Shown here in pieces: positions 16,825-24,919 of a DNA stretch of 64,000 nt. The stretch spans positions 4,216,001-4,280,000 of the forward strand of contig NZ_JAGINT010000002.1 of NCBI RefSeq assembly GCF_017876295.1, read 5' to 3'. Below the pieces are notes generated by a model. That model was not told the DNA's origin, searched no databases, and saw only the letters and a program-made list of their open reading frames with translations. Position numbers and translations under genes: made by a program. The stretch is from Kribbella aluminosa. GTDB lineage: Bacteria > Actinomycetota > Actinomycetes > Propionibacteriales > Kribbellaceae. Position 1 is the first letter of the stretch; each line of letters starts with the position of its first letter.

Positions 16825-17208
16825 GTCGACGAGCCGTTGCGGGAGATCCTGCTGCAGACGGACGACCTCGAGTGGGTGGAGAAGTCGCTGGCCGGCCTGT
16901 CCCACAAGATGCTCTGGCGGGACCCGGAGACCGAGGCGTCGATCGCCCTGGTGCGTTTCGAGAAGGGCTCCGGCATCCCGTCGGAGCACAAGCACGCCTC
17001 GAACCAGTTCATGTTCTGCCTGTCCGGCCGGTACGTGTACCTGCCGACCGGGACAACCCTCACCAAGGGCAGCTTCTACTGGAACCCGAAGGGCGTGGTG
17101 CACGGGCCGACGCGGGCGGAGGAGACCTCGGTCCTGCTGGAGGTGTACGACGGTCCGCACTACCCGGAGCGTCCGGACTTCTACGACAACGACGAGGACG
17201 CCCGCTGA
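16819..17208 (+). CDS. Small cupin protein, possible ring-cleavage dioxygenase
   Basis: A 129-residue single-domain cupin. Metal-ligand motif 1 is SEHKHASNQFMFCLSGRY (two histidines and a glutamine), and motif 2 is SFYWNPKGVVHGPT with a histidine. The sequence resembles the ChrR-like cupins that include 2,4'-dihydroxyacetophenone dioxygenase. Next to an aromatic hydroxylase it could cleave the hydroxylated ring, but small cupins have many roles and this is not proven. ATG 16819 lies in the hairpin of element copy 2. The next gene starts 1 bp after the stop. Confidence 0.82.
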   Translation: MTVDEPLREILLQTDDLEWVEKSLAGLSHKMLWRDPETEASIALVRFEKGSGIPSEHKHASNQFMFCLSGRYVYLPTGTTLTKGSFYWNPKGVVHGPTRAEETSVLLEVYDGPHYPERPDFYDNDEDAR

Positions 17209-17209
17209 C

Positions 17210-18121
17210 ATGGCCGGCTGGGACGTCCACACCCATCTGATCCCGCCGACGGTGCTGGCGGCAGCGCATCGGGGCGAGTTCGGGCTGTCCGTCGACAGCG
17301 GCTCGCTGATCGTCGACGGTAGCCGCGTGCCGCTCCGGCGCCTCGCCGACCCGGCGGCCCTGCTGCACTGGATCGCCGAGCAGGACCTGGACGGCGCTGT
17401 GGTGTCGGTGCCGCCGCCCTTGTTCCGGTACGACGCAGGCGCCGAGTGGGCCGAGCTGGTGAACCAGGGGCTCCGGGAGCTCGCCACACCGCAGTTGCGC
17501 GTGCTGGCGCACCTGCCACTGCTCGACCCGGCCGCCCCGTCGGTGGCAGCGCGTCTTGCCGGTGAGGGCGTCTTCAGCGGCTTCGCACTCGGCACGCTGA
17601 GCTATGCGGGGCTGGATCCGCTCTGGCGGGTGCTGGACACCGCCGGGGCCTTCACGCTGATTCACCCGGGTGCCAGTGACGACAAGCGGCTTGATTCGTT
17701 TTACCTGTCGAACCTGTTGGGGAATCCGTACGAGACCGGAGTGGCGGCGGCTTCGCTCGTCTTCGCGGACGTGCCGGGGCGGTTTCCGGGGATCCGGTTC
17801 TGTCTGTGTCATGGGGGTGGTGTGACGGCGGCCGTCGCCGGCCGATGGCAGCGCGGGATCGACCAGGCCCGGCCGGGGATCGAGCCGGTGTCCCTGCCGG
17901 TGGCCGAGGCGCTGCGCCGGTTCTACGTGGACGATCTGGTGCACGACGACGCCGTACTGGAACTGCTGACCAAGACGTTCGGTGCCGAGCGGGTGCTGGC
18001 CGGAAGTGACTGGCCGTTCCCGATGGGCAGCGACGAGGTGTCCACTGCGCGGGCCACCGAGCTGTCCGCGGCGGTCGAGGTGCTGACCCGGCCGCTGGCG
18101 ACGGAGGTCTCCGCGGAGTGA
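17210..18121 (+). CDS. ACMSD-like metal-dependent amidohydrolase/decarboxylase
   Basis: A 303-residue TIM-barrel protein of the amidohydrolase_2 family. Metal ligands are visible in DVHTHL (residues 5-10), the histidine of TLIHPGA (about 148), the histidine of LCHGGG (about 201) and the aspartate of GSDWPFPMG (about 267). The pattern is that of 2-amino-3-carboxymuconate-6-semialdehyde decarboxylase and related non-oxidative decarboxylases. With the cupin and RidA-like genes it suggests processing of a (carboxy)muconate-type ring-fission product. Substrate is inference. Confidence 0.85.
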   Translation: MAGWDVHTHLIPPTVLAAAHRGEFGLSVDSGSLIVDGSRVPLRRLADPAALLHWIAEQDLDGAVVSVPPPLFRYDAGAEWAELVNQGLRELATPQLRVLAHLPLLDPAAPSVAARLAGEGVFSGFALGTLSYAGLDPLWRVLDTAGAFTLIHPGASDDKRLDSFYLSNLLGNPYETGVAAASLVFADVPGRFPGIRFCLCHGGGVTAAVAGRWQRGIDQARPGIEPVSLPVAEALRRFYVDDLVHDDAVLELLTKTFGAERVLAGSDWPFPMGSDEVSTARATELSAAVEVLTRPLATEVSAE

Positions 18122-18148
18122 GATGGGTTTTCGGTCTGGTCGTGGTTG

Positions 18149-18161
18149 TGATCAGATATCA
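18149..18161 (+). promoter_or_regulatory. Candidate GntR operator
   Basis: TGATcagatATCA, an interrupted palindrome, lies 25 bp upstream of the MDR start, followed by AAATC. It resembles the operator at 8507-8524 (shared TTTGAT/ATCAAA half-sites). It suggests an internal promoter controlled by the same regulators. Confidence 0.45.
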
Positions 18162-18185
18162 AATCGTGGGGAACGGGGTAGCGGC

Positions 18186-19130
18186 GTGATCACACGGGGG
18201 ACTGTGCTGCACAGTCACGGACCGGGGGAGCAGTTGAAGGCCGACGAGGTCGAGCTGACCGTCGGTCCGGACGAGACGTTGGTGGAGATGCGGCTGGCCG
18301 CGGTGACTCCGCTGGACCGGTCGACGCTGGCGGGCAAGCAGCCGTGCGCGCCGTTCGTCCCGGGCTCCGAAGGCGCCGGTGTGGTGCTGAGCTCGGACGT
18401 GGCGGCAGCCGGTGCGGCCGTCGTCGTTCGCGGCGCGGGCGTCGGCGTGACGCGACAGGGCGTGTGGGGACGGTTCGCCGTCGTACCGAACGCCGCCGTA
18501 CACGCACTGCCGCCGTCGCTGGAGCCTGCTGCGGCGTTGGCGCTGCTGACGCCTGCCTTGACTGCGCACACCGCTGTACGCCGGGTGGCCGACGTACAGC
18601 CGGGTGAGACCGTAGTGGTCACCGGTGTGACCGGGCTGATCGGGCGGATGTGTGCTGCTATCGCACGGGCGGCCGGAGCAGCCAGGGTGATCGGGCTGGT
18701 GTCGCTGGACGATTCTGCGGCCAGTGCCGGCGGACTTGTCGACCAGGTCGTCCGTGTGGACGGGCTGGGGCAGGTGGGCCGGGAGCTGCCGTGGTGCGAC
18801 GCGGTCATCGACACCATGGGCGGTCCGGTGACCGGTGGGGTGCTCGGACACGTCTCGCCCGGCGGACGGATCGCCGTACTCGGCTACAGGGCCGGCGAGT
18901 TCACCACGATCGACCTGCACCAGCTGATCGGCCGGGACCTGCGGCTGCTGCCGGTGAACCTGCAGCGCACGACGCTGGCTCCGGATGCGGTCGGTCAGGC
19001 GCTGGCGGACATCGCGTCGGTGCCCTGGCGAGCGGACTACGACGTCGTACCTGCGGACCGGGTCAGCGACGTACTGGAGCGGCCGGCGGGCCGGGTGCTG
19101 CTGGACCTGACAGCCCTCTCGGTGGGCTAG
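18186..19130 (+). CDS. MDR-family quinone oxidoreductase / zinc-free alcohol dehydrogenase
   Basis: A 314-residue medium-chain reductase. The N-terminal GroES-like domain has VTPLDRSTLAG and the FVPGSEGAGVV segment. The nucleotide-binding domain has TVVVTGVTGLIGRMCAAIARAAGA in place of the usual AAxGGVG motif. No catalytic zinc cysteines are seen, so a quinone oxidoreductase or enoyl-reductase role is more likely. GTG 18186 is preceded by GGGG and by the operator candidate. It is probably the last enzyme of the catabolic set. Confidence 0.83.
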   Translation: MITRGTVLHSHGPGEQLKADEVELTVGPDETLVEMRLAAVTPLDRSTLAGKQPCAPFVPGSEGAGVVLSSDVAAAGAAVVVRGAGVGVTRQGVWGRFAVVPNAAVHALPPSLEPAAALALLTPALTAHTAVRRVADVQPGETVVVTGVTGLIGRMCAAIARAAGAARVIGLVSLDDSAASAGGLVDQVVRVDGLGQVGRELPWCDAVIDTMGGPVTGGVLGHVSPGGRIAVLGYRAGEFTTIDLHQLIGRDLRLLPVNLQRTTLAPDAVGQALADIASVPWRADYDVVPADRVSDVLERPAGRVLLDLTALSVG

Positions 19131-19234
19131 ACCACTTGCGTTTACTGGGCAATCTGTCGTCGAAGGCCGCCAGATACCCGGTCGGCGGCTACCGTACCTC
19201 CAGAAGTGAACAGGAGAGAGGCAGCCCGCTACTG

Positions 19235-19924
19235 ATGATCCGACGACTCGAGCTCACGCCTGGGGGACCGACCGGACGCCGTACGCTCGCCGAGGAAGCC
19301 GCCGCCGAGCTGCACGAGCTCATCCTGTCCGGCGAGCTGCCCAGCGGTACGGCGCTCCGGCTCGAGGAGCTCGCCAAGCGCCTGGACATGAGCCAGATGC
19401 CGATCCGGGAAGGGCTGCGGCGGATGGCGGCGCTCGGGCTGGTCGAGATCGTCCCGCACAAGGGCGCCTGGGTTCGCGAGCTGTCGATGGAGGACCTGCG
19501 CGACACCCACGAGACCCGGCTGTCGCTGGAGTCGCTGGCGGTCCGGGCGGCCGCCACCCGGTTCTCCGACGCGGACGCGACCGCGGCCAAGAAGGCGCTG
19601 GCCGAGCACGTCCGGCTGTCGAAGCTCGGCGACAACATCGCCTCCCGGCAGGCGCACACCGAGTTCCACTTCTCGATCTACCGGGCCGGCGGCTCGCGCT
19701 GGCTGCCGCGAGCGATCGAGCCGGTCTGGCAGAACAGCGAGCGCTACCGGTTCGGCTCCCGGCAGACCAAGGCCCGGATCGAGCAGACCCGGCGCGAGCA
19801 CCAGGCCATCCTCGACGCGTGCCTGGCCCACGACGAGGAAGGCGCCGAGGCGGCGCTGCGGCAGCACCTCGAAGGGGCCATGCAGCGCATCACCGAGACG
19901 ATGGAGCGTCGCTCGAAGCAGTGA
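19235..19924 (+). CDS. GntR/FCD transcriptional regulator 2
   Basis: A 229-residue paralogue of the regulator at 13682. Recognition helix SQMPIREGLRRMAALGLVEIVPHKGAW is nearly the same, as is WLPRAIEPVWQNSERYRFGSRQT in the FCD domain. The DNA-binding residues look interchangeable, so both probably bind the same operators while differing in ligand response. ATG 19235 is the only in-frame ATG giving the full domain. Between the MDR gene and this one are 104 bp with GCCGCC...GGCGGC (19166-19171, 19184-19189). The 3' end overlaps the convergent PIG-L gene by 35 bp. Confidence 0.9.
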   Translation: MIRRLELTPGGPTGRRTLAEEAAAELHELILSGELPSGTALRLEELAKRLDMSQMPIREGLRRMAALGLVEIVPHKGAWVRELSMEDLRDTHETRLSLESLAVRAAATRFSDADATAAKKALAEHVRLSKLGDNIASRQAHTEFHFSIYRAGGSRWLPRAIEPVWQNSERYRFGSRQTKARIEQTRREHQAILDACLAHDEEGAEAALRQHLEGAMQRITETMERRSKQ

Positions 19925-20615
19925 GCTCCTCGAACCGGTCCTGCTGCCAGCCGGTCGCGTCGAACACCGCACGCAGCAGCAGGCCGTCACTGCTCGGCCG
20001 GTGGGTCGTGATGAGCTCCGCGAGCGGTCTGCTGCCGAGGCCGTCGTAGTACGCGTCCAGTGCCTGCCTTCTTAGTTGCTCGGAGGCTCCACCGATCTGC
20101 TGTAGCGGCACGTCGCAGCCTTTGACGTGCCCTGAGCCCACTTGCTCACCTGGAGCGAACTGCTGCACCAGGTGCTCACCTGCACGCACGTCCTCCGCTC
20201 TGAGGCGTGCTCCCAGCGCGCGGCACTGGATGCGCTGGACCGCTTGTGCGATGGCGATGTGGTCCGGGTGGCCTGTCAGCCCGTCACTGCCCACAGTGAG
20301 GATGAGCTCCGGCTGGAGCTTGTCGATCGCTGTTTTGACTGCTGCTGTGATGGCTTCCGGCTGCGCGGCTGTCAGCGTGCGGGGACCGTTGCGGGCGCCG
20401 TCGTCGATCCACTGGTCCGGTGCGCCCAGCCAGTCCCACTCGGCGATGCCCAGCAGTGCACAGGACGCGCTGAGGTGGTCGGACGCTTCGTGCATACCGG
20501 CGGTGGCAACACGCAGTACGACGTTCCAGCCCTGCTGGCTCAGGACCGAGGTGGCCGCGCCGGTGGCGAACACCTCGTCGTCGGGGTGCGCATGGACGAC
20601 CAGAGCGGTACGCAT
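19890..20615 (-). CDS. PIG-L family deacetylase
   Basis: A 241-residue LmbE/PIG-L protein. The zinc motif AHPDDE (residues 9-14) is followed by the HPDH motif in TGHPDHIAIAQAV. The family removes acetyl groups from N-acetylglucosamine-type sugars (MshB, Mca, teicoplanin deacetylases). It starts at ATG 20615, which overlaps the stop of the PPOX gene as TGATG. The C-terminal part differs from MshB, so the substrate is open. It overlaps the convergent GntR gene by 35 bp. Confidence 0.85.
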   Translation of the reverse strand: MRTALVVHAHPDDEVFATGAATSVLSQQGWNVVLRVATAGMHEASDHLSASCALLGIAEWDWLGAPDQWIDDGARNGPRTLTAAQPEAITAAVKTAIDKLQPELILTVGSDGLTGHPDHIAIAQAVQRIQCRALGARLRAEDVRAGEHLVQQFAPGEQVGSGHVKGCDVPLQQIGGASEQLRRQALDAYYDGLGSRPLAELITTHRPSSDGLLLRAVFDATGWQQDRFEELTASSDAPSSR

Positions 20616-21079
20616 CAATCAGCGAGGTGCGCCGGGAACCCGCCGGTGGCGATCGGGCTCCAGCGCTCCGGGGTGATCCGGATGAGGCACTTGCCCTGCT
20701 TCACCATCGCGTCGCGGTACTCGTCCCAGTCCGGGTGCTCGCCGGAGATCGCCCGGAAGTAGTCGACCAGCGGCTCGACCGCGGCCGGCAGCTCGATGAC
20801 CTCACCGCTGCCGTCCACCTGCGCCCAGGCGCCGTTCCACTCGTCCGACAGCACGACCACACTGGCCTTGCCGGCCCGCTTCACGTTCGTACTCTTGGCC
20901 CGCTCCGGGTACGACGAGATGACGATCCGCCCCTGCTCGTCCACCCCACCGGACACCGGCGACGCCTGCACCGTCCCGTCCGCTCTCGTTGTCAGCAGCA
21001 ACATATGGTGACGCGGCCGCACGAACTCCAGCAGCCCGTCCAGCTCGACCTTCGTGTTGGTGGCAATAGTCCTAGGCAT
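20615..21079 (-). CDS. PPOX-class F420/FMN-dependent oxidoreductase
   Basis: A 154-residue split-barrel flavin or F420 protein. The core pattern is RHHMLLLTTRADGTVQASPVSGGVDEQGRIVISS, then AKSTNVKRAGKASVVVLSD, and a C-terminal CLIRITPERW. ATG 21079 is chosen because it has AGGG eight bases upstream and matches the family N-terminus (TKVELDGLLEFV). It starts 5 bp after the zinc-ribbon gene and is coupled to the PIG-L gene. The cofactor is predicted F420 in actinobacteria; substrate unknown. Confidence 0.83.
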   Translation of the reverse strand: MPRTIATNTKVELDGLLEFVRPRHHMLLLTTRADGTVQASPVSGGVDEQGRIVISSYPERAKSTNVKRAGKASVVVLSDEWNGAWAQVDGSGEVIELPAAVEPLVDYFRAISGEHPDWDEYRDAMVKQGKCLIRITPERWSPIATGGFPAHLAD

Positions 21080-21084
21080 GTCTC

Positions 21085-21606
21085 TTACCCTAAGTCCGCC
21101 GGGGTGAGAAGGCACTCCAGCTGGTCGTCAGTGAGTTGGTTGATGAGGTGCTTGGCGTGCTGAGCCTGTGCCGTGCTCGGGAGCTGTCCGGCGAGCAGGT
21201 CGGGGAGCAGCAACTCGTAGCCGGCGCGGGCGCGCGGGGTGTAGCGGTGGCGGGTGCGGGCCACGGCCGAGGACACCCGGATCGCGTGCTCGTTCCCGGG
21301 CGGTACAGCGGGGCGGTCGGTCTCCCGTGCCGCGAACCGGAAGCCGTTCGCCAGGTCGCAGCTCCGGCAACCGAGGTTGCCCGCCCCGAGCTGGGCGCCG
21401 CAGTCCGGGCAGGTCAGCTGCTTCAGTGCGCCGTCGACGACCCGCCAGTCGAACTCGGACGTGTCCTGCAGTACGACCTCGGCCAGCTCGCGTGCTTCCT
21501 CCGGGGCCACTCCGGAGGCGACGCGGAAACTGTCCCAGGCGGCGTCGATACTGTCCTCGACCTGCTGTACGGCGGCGGTGAACCGAGAGTGATCGACGCG
21601 TCGCAT
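21085..21606 (-). CDS. Zinc-ribbon hypothetical protein
   Basis: A 173-residue protein I cannot assign to a family. Residues about 65-84 form a zinc ribbon, CPDCGAQLGAGNLGCRSC. The N-terminal half is acidic and predicted helical. The C-terminal part contains RHRYTPRARAGYELLLPDLLAGQLP and ends in a short Q/L-rich helix. ATG 21606 has GGGG upstream. It is first in an operon with the PPOX and PIG-L genes, and its promoter region faces the LexA box of imuA', so SOS co-regulation is possible. Confidence 0.7.
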   Translation of the reverse strand: MRRVDHSRFTAAVQQVEDSIDAAWDSFRVASGVAPEEARELAEVVLQDTSEFDWRVVDGALKQLTCPDCGAQLGAGNLGCRSCDLANGFRFAARETDRPAVPPGNEHAIRVSSAVARTRHRYTPRARAGYELLLPDLLAGQLPSTAQAQHAKHLINQLTDDQLECLLTPADLG

Positions 21607-21656
21607 GCCCCGGACTCTAGTCAGCTTCGGGGTTGTGGACGACCGGATTGACATGT

Positions 21657-21672
21657 TCGAACAGGTGTTCGA
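21657..21672. promoter_or_regulatory. LexA (SOS) box
   Basis: TCGAACAGGTGTTCGA is an exact match to the actinobacterial LexA consensus TCGAAC-N4-GTTCGA. The palindrome extends symmetrically on both sides to span 21652-21677. It lies 10 bp upstream of the imuA' start and 51 bp from the divergent zinc-ribbon gene. Confidence 0.92.
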
Positions 21673-21682
21673 ACATGGGGTT

Positions 21683-22921
21683 ATGACGGGGAATGCGGCG
21701 CCGGAGAGTCGAGTCACAGCACTCGACCAGGCGCGCGCGCTCCTCGCCAGGGCAAAGGCCCGGAAGGCAGCTCACAGTCCGCCCGCACATCTCTCCACGG
21801 ACCACCCCAACCACCCCGACCACCCCGACCACCCCGACCACCCCGACCACCCCGACCACTCCGACCACCCCAACCACTCCGACCACCCCAACCACTCCGA
21901 CCACTCCGACCACCCCAACCACTCCGCCGCTTGGCCGGAGACCGACCGGGGCGCCGCCCGGCTGGCGGCGGTTACGAGCTTCGATCCGGATCTCGCCCAC
22001 CTGGATCCCACCCACGCGGATCTCGCCCACGTGGACGGTCACCCTTCCGGCCTCGGCACCTCCGCCTCCGCCTCCGCCTCCGCGGGGCACGCTCGCCCGA
22101 TCACCCTGCGTCCTGGCGCTTCCCGCCTGGAGCCGGTGGAGGGTGGACGGGCGTCGGTGGCGCGGGTGCAGCAGGCGTTGGACACGGCGGGCGTGGAGCG
22201 GGAGCTGCCCACGCATCCGGCGGTGCGGGAGCTGCTGGCGGGGGCGGCGCTGCGGGGCGGCTCGGCGTACTCGGTGCGTGGGAGCGCCGCGCTGGTGATG
22301 GCGTTGATGGCGGGGCCGTCCGCGGACGGGGCCTGGTGCGGTGTCGTCGGGGTGCCGTCGTTCGGGGCCGAGGCGGCGCGTGGGCTCGGGGTGGACCTGG
22401 AGCGGCTGGTCCTGGTCCCGGATCCGGGACGCGAGTGGCTCAGCGTGGTCGCCGCGCTCGTCGACGCGCTGACCGTGGTGGTGGTGCGGCCGCCCGGTGA
22501 GGTGACGCCGGGGGAGGCGTCCCGGCTGGCGGCGCGACTCCGGACCCGCGGCGCGATGCTGATCGCGTACGGGTCCTGGCCGGGGAGCGCGGCCCGCTTC
22601 GAGATCGAGAGCAGCGCGTGGGCCGGCCTGGGTGAAGGAGAAGGTCTGCTCACCGCGCGCCGGGCGACGGTCGCGGTCTCCGGCCGCCGCGCCGCCGTCC
22701 ACGCCCGCAAACACCACCTCTGGCTGCCCGCACCGGACGGCGAGATCCGCTCCGCTGAGCTGGTGGGGAGCCAGACGGACGACCGCCCCGGAACCGCCGC
22801 TGCGGATGGGCGGGGTGAAGCAGCCCGTGCGGGGTCGTGGGTGGAAGTGTGCCGCACAGGGCGGTGGGAGGAGCCGGTCCTCGTGGACGAGTGGGCCGAG
22901 CAGGTCGGGGCGGCGGGTTGA
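21683..22921 (+). CDS. imuA': ImuA'-like RecA-fold mutasome protein with a His-Pro-Asp repeat
   Basis: A 412-residue protein in the position of ImuA'/SAV1696. Evidence is its LexA box, its location just before imuB, and the RecA-like segments GSAYSVRGSAALVMALMAGPSADGAWC, VPSFGAEAARGLGVDLERLVLVPDP and LSVVAALVDALTVVVVRPPG. It recruits ImuB and DnaE2 in error-prone repair in mycobacteria. ATG 21683 is used because upstream ATGs lie in the operator. Residues about 40-82 are an unusual run of HPD/HPN/HSD triplets from a 9-bp repeat array, not part of the family. Confidence 0.82.
   Translation: MTGNAAPESRVTALDQARALLARAKARKAAHSPPAHLSTDHPNHPDHPDHPDHPDHPDHSDHPNHSDHPNHSDHSDHPNHSAAWPETDRGAARLAAVTSFDPDLAHLDPTHADLAHVDGHPSGLGTSASASASAGHARPITLRPGASRLEPVEGGRASVARVQQALDTAGVERELPTHPAVRELLAGAALRGGSAYSVRGSAALVMALMAGPSADGAWCGVVGVPSFGAEAARGLGVDLERLVLVPDPGREWLSVVAALVDALTVVVVRPPGEVTPGEASRLAARLRTRGAMLIAYGSWPGSAARFEIESSAWAGLGEGEGLLTARRATVAVSGRRAAVHARKHHLWLPAPDGEIRSAELVGSQTDDRPGTAAADGRGEAARAGSWVEVCRTGRWEEPVLVDEWAEQVGAAG
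21802..21925 (+). repeat. 9-bp microsatellite in imuA' coding (His-Pro-Asp)n
   Basis: About 13 tandem copies of a CCACCCCGA-type unit with CCCC/CTCC and GAC/AAC variants, all in frame. It encodes a histidine-, proline- and aspartate-rich linker. Length changes by whole units would keep the frame. Confidence 0.9.
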
Positions 22922-22964
22922 TGGTGAGCCGGGGCGGTTGGTTGATGGCGGGAGTGGCGGGGCG

Positions 22965-24704
22965 ATGGGCAATCGGGGACTGACCCGGTCGATGGTGATC
23001 TGGGTGCCGGACTGGCCGGTGGCGGCGGCTGCGGTGGCGGTGGGGCGGGCGCCGGACGAGCCGATCGCGGTGCTTGAGAAGGGCAAGGTGCTCGCCACGT
23101 CCGCGGCCGCGCGCGCCGAGGGGGTGCGCCGCGGCCAGCGCGCCCGGGACGCGCAGTCGCGGTGCCCGGAGCTGGTCGTGCTGAAGTACGACCCGGTGCT
23201 CGACGCCCGCGCGTTCGACCCGGTGATCTCCTGCCTGGAGGCGATCACGCCCGGCGTACAGGTGATCCGCCCGGGGATGTGCGCGCTGAAGGCCCGCGGC
23301 CCGGCGCGGTTCTACGGCAGCGAGGAGGCGGCCGCGGAGAAACTCCTCGACCGGCTGGAGACGTACGACGTACACGGCGGCCGGATCGGGATCGCCGACG
23401 GCCCGTTCGCTGCGGAGCAGGCGGCCCGGGTGAGCTCGGCGCGGACCCGGGTGCGGGTGGTGCCGCCGGGCGGTTCGCCGGAGTTCCTCGCGCCGCTGTC
23501 GGTCGACGTACTCGAGCAGCCGGCGCTCACCGATCTGCTGCGCAGGCTGGGGCTGCGGTCGCTGGGCGCGTTCGCGGGGCTGTCCGGCACCGAGGTGCTG
23601 ACCCGCTTCGGTCCGGACGGCGCGTTCGCGCACCGGCTGGCCCGCGGGGCCGACGACCGCCCGGTGACCGGCCGGGAGATCCCGCCGGAGCTCACCCGGA
23701 CGCTCGACTTCGAGCCGGCCGTGGACCGCGTCGACCAGGTCGCGTTCGCGGTCCGGTCGATCGCCGACGAGCTGGTCGTCCGGCTGACCGAGCTCGGGCT
23801 GGTGTGTACGACGCTGCGGGTCGAGGTCGGCACCGAGTCCGGGCGGGTCCACGAGCGGGAGTGGCTGCACCCGCGCTGGTTCACCGCGGCGGACGTCGTG
23901 GACCGGGTGCGTTGGCAACTGCAGGGGAGCGGTACGGCGACCAGCGAGCTGACCTCATCCGTGGTCCGGGTGCGACTGATCCCGGGCCAGGCCGACCCGG
24001 TCGGTACGCATGCCGACGGGCTGTGGGGCGGCGGCCCGGACGAGCGGATCCACCGGGCGCTGTCGCGGGTGCAGAGCATGCTCGGGCACGGCGCGGTGGT
24101 ATCGGTGGTGATCGGCGGCGGCCGCGGATTCGCCGAGCGGCAGACGCTGGTGCCGTGGGGTGACCCGGCGGTGCCCGCCCGGCCGCCGGACCAGCCGTGG
24201 CCGGGCGCGATCACCGGCACGGACCCGAAGCGCTGGCCGACCCTGGCCCCGACCACGATCTTCCCGGACCCGATCCCCGCAAAGGTGTTCGCCGCCGACG
24301 GCACCCAGGTCTCGGTAACCGCCCGCGGCAAACTATCCGGCACCCCCACCGCCTTCACCCTGCACCCATCCAACGACCCAGGCGACCCAGACGCCACCGG
24401 CCGCACCGACGCCACCGGCCTCACCGGCCTTACTGACGCCACCGGCCGCACCGGCAGCCCAGCCAGCGGTGCGCCGTACGGAAGGCGAGGCCCAGCCGGT
24501 CAGCGCGCCCGCGTTCAAGTTGCCGACAGCAACAAGATCCACCCGATCACCGCCTGGGCCGGCCCCTGGCTGACCACCGAACGCTGGTGGGACCCGTCCA
24601 CAGAATCCCGCCATGCCCGCTTCCAGTTCCAGACCGCCGACACCCGGGCCTGGCTCTTCACCCTCCACAACAACACCTGGCAAGCCCAGGCCACCTACGA
24701 CTGA
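22965..24704 (+). CDS. imuB: ImuB, catalytically inactive Y-family polymerase
   Basis: A 579-residue Y-family protein. The start of the palm, MVIWVPDWPVAAAAV, lacks the catalytic acidic residues of active Pol IV/V, as in ImuB. The little finger and helix-hairpin parts follow: LRRLGLRSLGAFAGL, TRTLDFEPAVDRVDQVAFAVRSIADELV. The C-terminus, with TERWWDPSTESRHARFQF, matches the ImuB tail. Residues about 470-495 carry a degenerate TDATGRTG repeat. ATG 22965 has a GGAG/GGGG site. ImuB bridges ImuA', DnaE2 and the beta clamp. No dnaE2 follows; the next element is an IS. Confidence 0.9.
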   Translation: MGNRGLTRSMVIWVPDWPVAAAAVAVGRAPDEPIAVLEKGKVLATSAAARAEGVRRGQRARDAQSRCPELVVLKYDPVLDARAFDPVISCLEAITPGVQVIRPGMCALKARGPARFYGSEEAAAEKLLDRLETYDVHGGRIGIADGPFAAEQAARVSSARTRVRVVPPGGSPEFLAPLSVDVLEQPALTDLLRRLGLRSLGAFAGLSGTEVLTRFGPDGAFAHRLARGADDRPVTGREIPPELTRTLDFEPAVDRVDQVAFAVRSIADELVVRLTELGLVCTTLRVEVGTESGRVHEREWLHPRWFTAADVVDRVRWQLQGSGTATSELTSSVVRVRLIPGQADPVGTHADGLWGGGPDERIHRALSRVQSMLGHGAVVSVVIGGGRGFAERQTLVPWGDPAVPARPPDQPWPGAITGTDPKRWPTLAPTTIFPDPIPAKVFAADGTQVSVTARGKLSGTPTAFTLHPSNDPGDPDATGRTDATGLTGLTDATGRTGSPASGAPYGRRGPAGQRARVQVADSNKIHPITAWAGPWLTTERWWDPSTESRHARFQFQTADTRAWLFTLHNNTWQAQATYD

Positions 24705-24850
24705 GCAGTTGACCCCGTCCCGCCTGAACTTCCACGACCGCTGCTGGACAGGCGAACGAGAGCCTCCTGAACGGGCGCCCGAAGAAGCCGAACACCTCTA
24801 CAAACTCAGCCAACCTCCCAGACCAACCCGAGCCAACCCACCGAGCTCAA

Positions 24851-24876
24851 GGGACTGCCCCCGGTTCGGTTGACTC
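24851..24876 (+). repeat. IS left terminal inverted repeat
   Basis: Begins GGGACTGCCCCCGGTT and ends GTTGACTC. It differs from the complement of the right end at three positions. Confidence 0.9.
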
Positions 24877-24919
24877 CTGACCTGTGAGGACTTCGGTCCT
24901 TGCTGGAAGGATGTCTGTC

